DNA from: a virus
Length of the DNA stretch: 21,170 nucleotides
Strand: one strand, 5' to 3'
IMG/VR virus record: IMGVR_UViG_3300027797_000172
Location: 1-21,170 of that record
The position numbers were made by a program, and so were the translations under genes. The notes under the pieces were generated by a model that worked only from the letters and a program-made list of their open reading frames with translations, searched no databases and had not been told where the DNA came from. Each line of letters starts with the position of its first letter. Within the stretch, counting starts at the first letter, position 1. Shown piece after piece: positions 1-6,632 of the stretch.

Positions 1-1
1 A

Positions 2-649
2 CCTAGTTTTGATGGGGATAGAATTAATGTTGATGTATATAAAATACCACAACCTGTACCTGTTGATATAAAATATTCCGTTAAAATAATCTGTAATCGA
101 ATGAGAGAATTAAATTCGGTTAATAAAACAATATTACAGAAATTCTCGTCAAGACAAGCCTACCAAAATATTAAAGGTCATTATATTCCAATTATTTGGG
201 ATAACGTATCTGATGAGTCGGTTATGGATGTTGAAAAAAGAAAATATTACATCCAAACATACGATTTCACAATGATGGGATTTTTATTAGACGAAGATGA
301 ATTTGAAGTTAAACCAGGAGTTGAAAGAGTTTTTCAAATGTTTGAAACTGTTGGTGGAGGTGGTGGTTCTAAAAGAAGAAAAAAATTAGATAACCCATCA
401 AATTATTCAGTTGACATTGAGTTTCTTGATGAGAACACGTTTGTGTTAAAAAGATTCTACGAAAGGGCGGATTTAAATTGGGTGTCTTCAGATAATGTGT
501 CGAGGTATGATATATACATTAATGGGGAGTTCTATGGGTCAAATTTAACTCAACTTAGAGTTAATGGAGGGGACGAAGTTAAGTTTGAAATAGGTAAAAC
601 GTATAGTAATCAAACATCTAATTTGAAGTTTGAAGCCACTTTAGTTTAA
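2..649 (+). CDS. Virion structural protein upstream of sheath, 5'-partial (neck or tail-completion candidate)
   Basis: The reading frame is open from base 2 to the TAA at 647-649, giving at least 215 residues. The first ATG (position 101) is preceded by 33 in-frame sense codons with good protein-like sequence, including the stretch KIPQPVPVDIKYSVKIICNR. The true start therefore probably lies before the window and the ATG is internal. The visible protein has an N-terminal domain containing RMRELNSVNKTILQKFSSRQ and later GHYIPIIWD, then a glycine-rich hinge (GGGGGSKRRKK, nt 350-390), then a small C-terminal beta-rich-looking domain. It sits directly before the sheath gene, the place where T4-type phages carry neck and tail-completion genes (gp13 to gp15), so a role at the head-tail joint or sheath end is likely. 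The specific family is not established. Its stop overlaps the stop of a convergent small gene. Confidence 0.75.
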   Translation, partial: PSFDGDRINVDVYKIPQPVPVDIKYSVKIICNRMRELNSVNKTILQKFSSRQAYQNIKGHYIPIIWDNVSDESVMDVEKRKYYIQTYDFTMMGFLLDEDEFEVKPGVERVFQMFETVGGGGGSKRRKKLDNPSNYSVDIEFLDENTFVLKRFYERADLNWVSSDNVSRYDIYINGEFYGSNLTQLRVNGGDEVKFEIGKTYSNQTSNLKFEATLV

Positions 650-810
650 TTTTCTCCGTAGATATCCTTTTTTTCTTTACAAGTTTCAAAAATGAAATTC
701 TCAATAAACTTGTAAATTTTAATACCCCTTTTATCACAGTATTTCTTCAATAACGCGTGTGATTCGACCGATATCTTAAGGTTTTTGATTTTTTTAATTT
801 CCTTATCCAT
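646..810 (-). CDS. Small ribbon-helix-helix-type DNA-binding protein
   Basis: This is a 54-residue minus-strand gene. A longer reading frame runs back to 981, but its first 57 residues are low-complexity and overlap the sheath start, so the ATG at 808-810 is the better start. The protein has a lysine-rich N-terminus, a short strand-like segment (NLKISVESH, residues 10-18), a helix (about 17-28), a turn at KRG, and a second helix (about 31-47, KIYKFIENFIFETCKEK). This strand-helix-helix pattern and size match the Arc/MetJ ribbon-helix-helix fold, in which dimers bind operator DNA through paired strands. The fold is judged from pattern only. The gene is antisense to its virion-gene neighbours, and its TAA overlaps the TAA of the upstream gene within TTAA at 646-649. 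A tandem 11-bp repeat just upstream could be its own operator. A role in timing late genes or in autoregulation is inference. Confidence 0.68.
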   Translation of the reverse strand: MDKEIKKIKNLKISVESHALLKKYCDKRGIKIYKFIENFIFETCKEKKDIYGEN

Positions 811-935
811 ATATATAAGTAGAAAAAAGGTAGAAAAAAGTCTGCCAGAATAAAAATATGTTTTGAAAAGTAAAGTTTTTTGGTATAAAAACAAATATTT
901 ATGATAAAATAAATCTGCATAGAAATTAAAAAATA
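811..935. promoter_or_regulatory. Divergent control region between RHH-type gene and sheath gene
   Basis: This 125-bp A/T-rich stretch separates the divergent starts at 810 (minus) and 936 (plus). It holds a tandem 11-bp repeat (819-840), an adjacent short inverted repeat TCTG-C-CAGA (841-849), a TATTTATG element (896-903), and AGAAATTAAAA (921-931) just before the sheath ATG. The last two elements recur in the same order before the tube gene. The minus-strand reading of 896-903 is CATAAATA, one mismatch from the T4 late promoter core TATAAATA. It could therefore serve either strand. No Shine-Dalgarno sequence is evident at either start. Confidence 0.5.
819..840. repeat. Perfect tandem 11-bp repeat, candidate operator
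   Basis: Two identical head-to-tail copies of GTAGAAAAAAG lie at 819-829 and 830-840. The repeat length equals about one helical turn, a spacing at which ribbon-helix-helix dimers commonly bind side by side on the same DNA face. The repeat starts 9 bp upstream of the RHH-type gene start. It could equally be a pyrimidine-rich leader element of that gene's mRNA, since the minus strand reads CTTTTTTCTAC twice. Confidence 0.5.
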
Positions 936-3900
936 ATGGCAACAAACAGTAAAGTATTCGTGTCACCTGGAGTGTACACATCGGAAAGAGACTTAAGCTT
1001 TGTTACTCAGAGTGTTGGGGTTACTACTTTAGGTATGGTTGGTGAGGCTTTAAAAGGTCCTGCCTTTGAACCAATCTTCATTAGTAATTATGATGAGTTC
1101 CAAACTTATTTCGGGGGGACAAGCCCTGAAAAATTTATAAACACGCAAATTCCTAAGTACGAATCAGCGTACATCGCAAAATCATACCTACAACAATCTA
1201 ATCAAATGTTTATGACAAGAGTATTAGGTTTATCAGGATATGATGCGGGTCCTTCTTGGTCAATTCAAACAATTGCCAATGTTGACCCTACAACGGTGGC
1301 GTTCCAAGAGACTTGTACATCAGTACCTAATTTTGTCGACAATACTTGCGACATTATTTGTACCGTTGATTCAATATCTTTCGATATCCCTTTTACAGGA
1401 TGCGCAAATCAAGATGGTAGTATTTCGTATAATACATCATTCCCTGATGAGATACAAAATATCATCAATAACCAATACACTAAATTTAATGGGGGAGTTT
1501 CAACATTAAAATCAGATATTAATCAACAATTACTATCGATTTTTGCTCAACCAAGTTTAAGTGCTACATCAATAAACTATTGGGGTACAATCCCTACATA
1601 CGATTATGATATTTTAAACACTGCGTTTACTTCATCTAATAACGTATTGGCGGTACCTTCAGTTTCTCAAGATGAGACAGACTATACGTCATCATATAAT
1701 GATTCTTGGTATTATTCACTATTTGAAAATTTCAGTGGTAATAGTTATTCAGGATATTCATTTTGGACTGTAGTTAAAGACTTAGTTATGTTACCTAAAA
1801 CAGGAACAACAACTACTACAAGTACTACTAACCCAGTTACTACTACAAGTACAACGTTGAATCCTTGTGAAACTACAACAACAACATCACCTATTAGTAC
1901 AACTACTACAACTCAACCTGATTGTTATTCAGGAACGTTACACGGTAAGTTATATTTTTATAATGGTACTTCTTACAGTAATTATAACAACTTAATTGTC
2001 GCAACTTTACGTTCAAGAGGTATTTCAACTTATGACGCGACTCACGACGGACCTAATTATGAGGTTGAGGCGTTAAGTGCGGTAACTTTAGATTTTTCTG
2101 GAAGTTATTCTTCTGTAGGTAAAAACCCATACTCACCATTTGCGGTTAACATCACAAATGATGAAGGTAAAACGTTTGTATTCAAAACCTCTTTACAAGA
2201 GTCAGATGCTACGTACTTACCAAAAGTATTTGGAGGAAGTAATTTTGCAAAACCAAGAACAGAAGTTCCGTTATTTGTTGAAGAGGTATTCTCAAGTATG
2301 TTAAATTGGGCATTTAAGAAAGGATATGTTAGAGGTTTAAGAGCTGAGTTAATATCTTTACCTGAGTCAAGAAGTAATGATTCCTCAAGTATCGGATACT
2401 ACAATGAAAAATATCAAACACCTGAAACCCCTTGGTTAGTTTCTGAATTAAGAGGAACTAAAGTTTATAGATTGTTTAAATTTATCTCAATTGCTGACGG
2501 TAATTCTGCTAACGACCAATTAAAAATTTCGTTAATGAATATGTCTTTCAACAATCAAACATTTGACGTTGTTATTCGTGATTATTACGATACTGATGAT
2601 GCACCTGTAGTATTAGAGAAATTTACAAACTGTTCTATGGACCCTAATTTAAATAATTTTGTGGGTAAAAAAGTTGGTTCTGCTGACGGAGAATACTCAT
2701 TGAATTCTAAATTTGTAATGGTTGAAATCAATGAAGACGCACCTAAAGACTCATTACCTTGTGGTTTTGAGGGATACATTTTTAGAAATTATGATGGAGT
2801 TAAATCACCATTCCCAATTTTTAAAACTAAATACGATTTTCCAGGTGAAGTTATTTTTAACCCACCATTTGGTTATTCTAATGGACAAGATAATCCTGCG
2901 ATTAGTGCGGGAGACAATGTTAGAAGAACTTATTTAGGTTTATCAAATTCACCAGGAGCAGGATATGATTTAGATTTCTTCCAATACGCAGGTAAACAAA
3001 ATTTAGGTACAATTTGCGACCCTATACTTCAAGATTGGTCATACCTTACTAAAGGTTTCCATATGGACTCAGGAGCGACAGTTGTTAAAATCGCTGAAAC
3101 ATACGCGACTTCAGGTAGAACTGCATTTGCGGTTGGAGATGGTGCTTTTAGAAACGACCCCGATAATGCAAATAACCCGTATTACAGATTATTCGCAAGA
3201 AAATTCACATTATTTGTTAACGGAGGTTTTGACGGATGGGATGTTTATAGAGAAAATAGAACAAATAGTGATAGATTTCAAGTAGGTTCTTCAGGTTATC
3301 TTGGAGGAGCTTGTTATTCAGATAGATACCCAACCGCAACAGGTTCAGGTATGTTTAAACGTATAACAGTTGGAGATAATTCTCAAGATTGGGCAAATAC
3401 TGACTATTACGCTTACTTATTAGGACAAAGAACTTATGTTAACCCTGAAGCGGTAAACATTAACGTATTCGTTACTCCTGGTATTGATTATGTTAATAAT
3501 AGTAACTTAGTTGAGGACGCTATTGAAATGATTGAGTACGATAGAGCGGATTCATTGTACATATGTACAACTCCTGACTTTAATATGTTTGTACCTTCAA
3601 CTACCGATTCAATGGATATGATTTATCCTCAAGAAGCGGTTGATAACTTAGAACAAATAGGTATTGACTCTAACTACACGGCAACTTACTACCCTTGGGT
3701 ATTAACTCGTGATACAGTAAACAATACTCAAATCTATATTCCAGCAACTGCTGAGGTAACAAGAAACTTGGCGTTAACAGATAATATCGCATTCCCTTGG
3801 TTCGCATCAGCGGGTTACACAAGAGGTTTGGTAAATGCTATTAAAGCAAGACGTAAGTTAACTCAAGAAGATAGAGATGTTCTATACAGTGGTAGACTTA

Positions 3901-4289
3901 ACCCAATTGCAACCTTCTCAGATGTTGGTACTGTTATTTGGGGTAATAAAACATTACAAGTTAGAGAATCAGCTCTTGACAGAATCAACGTAAGAAGATT
4001 ATTATTACAAGCTCGTAAGTTGATTTCAGCAGTGGCGGTAAGATTATTGTTTGAACAAAACGATATGAAAGTTAGACAAGATTTCTTAGATGCGGTTAAT
4101 CCTATCTTAGATGCGATTAGAAGAGACAGAGGTTTATACGATTTCCGTGTGACTGTTTCATCATCACCTGAAGATTTAGATAAAAACCAATTGGTTGGTA
4201 AGATTTATATCAAACCTACTAAAGCATTAGAGTTTATTGACATCGAGTTCTTGATTACACCAACAGGAGCATCATTTGATAATATTTAA
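936..4289 (+). CDS. Contractile tail sheath protein (T4 gp18-like), extended
   Basis: The 1117-residue product forms the outer contractile tube of the tail. The N-terminus carries the typical SPGVYTSERD segment (residues 10-19) followed by VGVTTLGMVGEALKGPA. The C-terminal part carries the conserved sheath core, with FPWFASAGYTRG at about 953, then GRLNPIATFSDVG, and a final region of RINVRRLLLQARK followed by predicted strands ending in FLITPTG. T4 gp18 is 659 residues, so this protein is much longer. The extra sequence lies in the middle and includes a Thr-rich segment at about 289-330, probably as surface-exposed insert domains that do not disturb the contractile core. The ATG at 936 is preceded by AGAAATTAAAA and no Shine-Dalgarno sequence. 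A hairpin follows the stop. Family assignment is firm; the role of the inserts is unknown. Confidence 0.95.
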   Translation: MATNSKVFVSPGVYTSERDLSFVTQSVGVTTLGMVGEALKGPAFEPIFISNYDEFQTYFGGTSPEKFINTQIPKYESAYIAKSYLQQSNQMFMTRVLGLSGYDAGPSWSIQTIANVDPTTVAFQETCTSVPNFVDNTCDIICTVDSISFDIPFTGCANQDGSISYNTSFPDEIQNIINNQYTKFNGGVSTLKSDINQQLLSIFAQPSLSATSINYWGTIPTYDYDILNTAFTSSNNVLAVPSVSQDETDYTSSYNDSWYYSLFENFSGNSYSGYSFWTVVKDLVMLPKTGTTTTTSTTNPVTTTSTTLNPCETTTTTSPISTTTTTQPDCYSGTLHGKLYFYNGTSYSNYNNLIVATLRSRGISTYDATHDGPNYEVEALSAVTLDFSGSYSSVGKNPYSPFAVNITNDEGKTFVFKTSLQESDATYLPKVFGGSNFAKPRTEVPLFVEEVFSSMLNWAFKKGYVRGLRAELISLPESRSNDSSSIGYYNEKYQTPETPWLVSELRGTKVYRLFKFISIADGNSANDQLKISLMNMSFNNQTFDVVIRDYYDTDDAPVVLEKFTNCSMDPNLNNFVGKKVGSADGEYSLNSKFVMVEINEDAPKDSLPCGFEGYIFRNYDGVKSPFPIFKTKYDFPGEVIFNPPFGYSNGQDNPAISAGDNVRRTYLGLSNSPGAGYDLDFFQYAGKQNLGTICDPILQDWSYLTKGFHMDSGATVVKIAETYATSGRTAFAVGDGAFRNDPDNANNPYYRLFARKFTLFVNGGFDGWDVYRENRTNSDRFQVGSSGYLGGACYSDRYPTATGSGMFKRITVGDNSQDWANTDYYAYLLGQRTYVNPEAVNINVFVTPGIDYVNNSNLVEDAIEMIEYDRADSLYICTTPDFNMFVPSTTDSMDMIYPQEAVDNLEQIGIDSNYTATYYPWVLTRDTVNNTQIYIPATAEVTRNLALTDNIAFPWFASAGYTRGLVNAIKARRKLTQEDRDVLYSGRLNPIATFSDVGTVIWGNKTLQVRESALDRINVRRLLLQARKLISAVAVRLLFEQNDMKVRQDFLDAVNPILDAIRRDRGLYDFRVTVSSSPEDLDKNQLVGKIYIKPTKALEFIDIEFLITPTGASFDNI
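1800..1925 (+). repeat. Thr-codon-rich low-complexity tract within the sheath gene
   Basis: The tract is built of ACA/ACT codons with interspersed AGT and CCT. It encodes runs such as TTTTTSTTNPVTTTSTT and TTTTTSPISTTTTTQP, with cysteines at residues 311 and 330. It separates two globular-looking parts of the sheath insert region. At DNA level it is microsatellite-like and could change length by slippage in multiples of three. The protein stretch is probably an extended, possibly glycosylated linker, which is inference. Confidence 0.8.
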
Positions 4290-4304
4290 TATTTAATAAA
4301 AAAA

Positions 4305-4323
4305 GGGGAGTGAAATTCTCCCC
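4305..4323. terminator. GC-rich hairpin after the sheath gene
   Basis: GGGGAG (4305-4310) pairs perfectly with CTCCCC (4318-4323) around a 7-nt loop. A run of seven A precedes the stem on the plus strand, and no T run follows it. The classical intrinsic-terminator arrangement is therefore on the minus strand. For the plus strand it may instead stabilise the 3' end of the sheath mRNA or act as a weak terminator before the HAD gene, which starts 19 nt later. Confidence 0.5.
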
Positions 4324-4342
4324 ATAGCCTTTAAAATAGAAT

Positions 4343-5158
4343 ATGAGAAAAAAAATAAACGAAGGATTTACGGAAGAGGGAACCCCCGACCTAAAATATT
4401 ACGCATTCGATTGGGACGACAATATCGTAACAATGCCAACTAGAATTATGGTTAAGGATGATAATGATGAGGTTATTGGGATGACAACTGAGGATTTCGC
4501 TCATTATAGAAACAAACTTGGAAAAGAAGAGTTCGATTATAATGGACATAAGATTGTTGGATATGATGAAGACCCATTTAGGAATTTTAGAACCGAGGGG
4601 GATAAAGCGTTTTTAGTTGACGCAATGTTAGCAAAAACAGGTCCTGCTTGGAGTGATTTTGTAGAATGTGTTAATAACGGTTCGATTTTTTCGATAATTA
4701 CTGCGAGAGGTCATAATCCAAAAACTATAAAAGAAGGTGTTTATAATTATATCATATCAGAATTTAACGGAATAAGTAAGTCTGAGTTGTTGAAAAATTT
4801 AAGAAAGTTTAGAAATTTTACAGATGAAAAAGATTTAAACGATTCCCAACTCATTAAAAGTTACTTAGATTTATGTAGATATTATCCTGTGTCGTTTGGT
4901 ACAGGGTCTGAAGCGAATCCTGAAGAAGAAAAAGTGAAAGCTTTGGACGAATTTGTGGGGTATGTTAGGGAATTATCTACGAAGTTACACAAAAAAGCGT
5001 TCCTTAAAAATAAAGTTAGTAATAATTTTGTCCCAACTATTGGTTTTTCAGATGATGACCTTAAGAATGTGGAAACGATTAAGAAACATTTTGAAGATAA
5101 ACCAGATAATATAGTACAGACTTATTTTACATCAGGAGGAAAAAAAGTTAAATACTAA
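4343..5158 (+). CDS. HAD-superfamily hydrolase, probable phosphatase
   Basis: The 271-residue protein has recognisable HAD motifs. Motif I is AFDWDDNIVT with the DxD pair at D23 and D25, the first being the expected nucleophile. Motif II is IITARG with T120. A lysine such as K197 or K199 in EEEKVKALDEF could serve as motif III. Motif IV is GFSDDDLKNV with acidic residues at 237-239. HAD enzymes transfer phosphoryl groups through an aspartyl intermediate. The substrate cannot be told from sequence: nucleotide, nucleic-acid end and protein phosphatases all use this fold. The residues between motif I and motif II would hold a cap-like insertion. Its position between sheath and tube genes is unusual. 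It may be an independent enzyme expressed late or a protein acting on virion components; neither is shown. The start at 4343 is supported by the N-terminus leading straight into motif I. Confidence 0.82.
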   Translation: MRKKINEGFTEEGTPDLKYYAFDWDDNIVTMPTRIMVKDDNDEVIGMTTEDFAHYRNKLGKEEFDYNGHKIVGYDEDPFRNFRTEGDKAFLVDAMLAKTGPAWSDFVECVNNGSIFSIITARGHNPKTIKEGVYNYIISEFNGISKSELLKNLRKFRNFTDEKDLNDSQLIKSYLDLCRYYPVSFGTGSEANPEEEKVKALDEFVGYVRELSTKLHKKAFLKNKVSNNFVPTIGFSDDDLKNVETIKKHFEDKPDNIVQTYFTSGGKKVKY

Positions 5159-5179
5159 AATATATTTAATAAAAGATAA

Positions 5180-5208
5180 TATAAATAATTACTAGATAAT
5201 TTCTAGTA
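5180..5208 (+). promoter_or_regulatory. TATAAATA element followed by perfect inverted repeat
   Basis: TATAAATA at 5180-5187 matches the T4 late promoter core. Two bases later a perfect 7-bp inverted repeat, TACTAGA (5190-5196) and TCTAGTA (5202-5208), surrounds a 5-nt spacer. The arrangement resembles a promoter box with an operator-like palindrome, about 100-125 bp upstream of the tube gene. Because the region is very A/T-rich and TATAAATA also occurs inside coding sequence (near 7297), the promoter assignment is tentative. The palindrome could also be a weak 3' hairpin for the HAD mRNA. Confidence 0.35.
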
Positions 5209-5239
5209 GAAGATTATAGAATAAAAAAATAAAGTAAAT

Positions 5240-5295
5240 ACAAAAATTTTAAAGTTGGAAGTATTTATTGTAATAAACAAAAAAAGAAATTAAAA
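5240..5295 (+). promoter_or_regulatory. Tube gene upstream element resembling that of the sheath gene
   Basis: The order TAAAGTT (5240-5246), TATTTATT (5262-5269) and AGAAATTAAAA (5285-5295) repeats the order seen before the sheath gene at 871-877, 896-903 and 921-931, with spacings differing by only two or three bases. The two genes encode the most abundant tail proteins and would need matched, strong expression. This may be a shared late promoter plus an A-rich translation-initiation leader. No Shine-Dalgarno sequence is visible. Confidence 0.45.
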
Positions 5296-5305
5296 TTAAA
5301 ATACT

Positions 5306-5794
5306 ATGGCTGATTTATTGATGAAAATGCCGATACCGTACGAACCGAAACGTCAGAACCGATTTATCCTACGTTTTCCTTCTACATTGGGTATTAACGA
5401 ATGGTTTGTAGAATCAACTTCTAGACCACACATAAAAATTAATCCAACTGAGATTCAGTTTTTAAATACTTCAACATTCGTTGCGGGAAGATTTAACTGG
5501 GACCCGATTTCTGTTAAATTTCGTGACCCAATTGGACCTTCAGCGGCTCAAGCTCTTATGGAGTGGGTTCGTTTACACGCAGAATCTGTTACAGGACGTA
5601 TGGGATATGCTGCAGGTTACAAGAAAAATGTTGACTTGGAGATGTTAGACCCTACAGGTGTTGTTGTTGAAAAGTGGATTTTGGAAGGTACTTTCCTAAC
5701 AGACGTATCATTTGGTGACTTAGGTTACTCCAATGATGGATTAGTTCAAATTAGTGCATCTCTTCGTATGGACAGATGTATTTTAGTTTACTAA
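5306..5794 (+). CDS. Tail tube protein (T4 gp19-like)
   Basis: The 162-residue product matches the T4 gp19 family in length (T4 gp19 is 163 residues) and in pattern. It begins with RQNRFILRFP, followed by strands and a WDPISVKFRDPIGPSAAQAL segment, and ends with LVQISASLRMDRCILVY. Tube proteins stack as hexameric rings inside the sheath and form the channel for DNA, assembling onto the baseplate around the tape measure. The gene has its own leader with elements resembling those of the sheath gene and is followed by a strong intrinsic terminator, which suggests a discrete, heavily transcribed unit. Confidence in the family is high. Confidence 0.93.
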   Translation: MADLLMKMPIPYEPKRQNRFILRFPSTLGINEWFVESTSRPHIKINPTEIQFLNTSTFVAGRFNWDPISVKFRDPIGPSAAQALMEWVRLHAESVTGRMGYAAGYKKNVDLEMLDPTGVVVEKWILEGTFLTDVSFGDLGYSNDGLVQISASLRMDRCILVY

Positions 5795-5833
5795 TATAAT
5801 ACTATTGATAAAAAACCGTACACTACTATATTT

Positions 5834-5874
5834 AACCATAGGGACACTATAAACTCTCTATGGTTATTTTTTTT
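5834..5874 (+). terminator. Intrinsic terminator after tail tube gene
   Basis: AACCATAGGGA (5834-5844) pairs with TCTCTATGGTT (5855-5865) over 11 bp with one G-U pair and a 10-nt loop. It is followed by A and then eight T (5867-5874). This is the best terminator in the window. It ends two bases before the ATG of the next gene, so most tube transcripts would stop before that gene and only read-through RNA, or RNA starting within the stem region, would carry it. Confidence 0.85.
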
Positions 5875-5876
5875 AT

Positions 5877-6632
5877 ATGGATACATCACAACAATACGGA
5901 CAACAAAACTTCAATTTACCACACGATGTGGTAAAATTACCTTCAGGCGGAGTTTTTTACAAAAATAAAAAGAAATCAGTTAAGGTTGGATATCTTACTG
6001 CCGCAGATGAAAACATTCTTATGGCAGGAGATTCAATCGGTAAAGACGGATTAGTTATTACACTTCTACGTAATAAAATATACGAACCTGATTTAAGACC
6101 TGACGAACTTATCCAAGGGGATTTAGAAGCAATATTAATATTTTTAAGAAATAGTGCTTTTGGACCTGAGTATAATATTACTCTTACAGACCCCACAACC
6201 GACAAGAAATTTGAAACAACAATTCTATTAGATGAGTTGTATATCAAAGAAACAAATCAAACCCCAAGTGAAGACGGATTTTTCACGGTTAAATTACCTA
6301 AATCAGGAATGACGGTTAAATTAAAACCATTATCTTTTGGTGAAATATCTGATTTAGATAAAATGGCGGAACAATACCCCGTTGGTAGAATTGCTCCAAA
6401 ACAAACTTGGAAATTAAATAAAATGGTGGTCGAAATTGAAGGAAATTCTGACATTGCTTTCATAACTCAATCAATTGAAGCATTACCGATATCTGACGCT
6501 AAGTTTATTAGAACTTTTGTTGAGGAGAATGAACCACGTCTGAATTTAATCAGAAAAGTTAACGCCCCGTCAGGAAAAGAGGTATATGCAAATATAGCCT
6601 TTGGGGTGGAGTTTTTTCGGCCTTTCTTCTAA
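5877..6632 (+). CDS. T4 gp26/gp51-type baseplate or tail assembly protein, short form
   Basis: The 251-residue protein has the typical N-terminal pattern of the T4 baseplate-assembly family (gp26/gp51). VVKLPSGGVFY (residues 18-28) leads into VKVGYLTAADENIL, then a mainly helical segment with DLRPDELIQGDLEAILIFLR and a strand-rich middle. It ends in GVEFFRPFF. T4 gp26 and gp51 help assemble the baseplate hub. In many phages the gene directly before the tape measure is a tail-assembly chaperone with two forms made by frameshifting, and this gene occupies that place. The start at 5877 is supported by conserved sequence beginning soon after it, although the terminator T-run ends just two bases upstream and leaves no obvious ribosome-binding site. 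The sequence probably continues in another frame through a T6 run at 6612-6617 (separate entry). Confidence 0.8.
   Translation: MDTSQQYGQQNFNLPHDVVKLPSGGVFYKNKKKSVKVGYLTAADENILMAGDSIGKDGLVITLLRNKIYEPDLRPDELIQGDLEAILIFLRNSAFGPEYNITLTDPTTDKKFETTILLDELYIKETNQTPSEDGFFTVKLPKSGMTVKLKPLSFGEISDLDKMAEQYPVGRIAPKQTWKLNKMVVEIEGNSDIAFITQSIEALPISDAKFIRTFVEENEPRLNLIRKVNAPSGKEVYANIAFGVEFFRPFF

Noticed and set aside
101-649. ATG at 101 as the true start of the first gene
   Set aside because: The same frame is open back to base 2 with 33 convincing codons, so the start most likely lies upstream of the window.
811-981. Extension of the minus-strand gene to a 111-residue protein starting at 981
   Set aside because: The extra 57 residues are Phe/Leu/Tyr-rich translation of A/T-rich control DNA and overlap the sheath start; the ATG at 810 gives a compact fold.
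1240-1509. 89-residue plus-strand open frame in another phase
   Set aside because: Wholly within the sheath gene, whose own frame is clearly conserved.
936-4289. Non-phage contractile injection system (eCIS or type VI secretion)
   Set aside because: The T4-type sheath, tube and gp26/gp51-type genes with a tape measure, plus a probable neck gene upstream of the sheath, fit a phage tail better; no AAA+ ATPase, VgrG-PAAR cluster or Tss gene is seen in the window.
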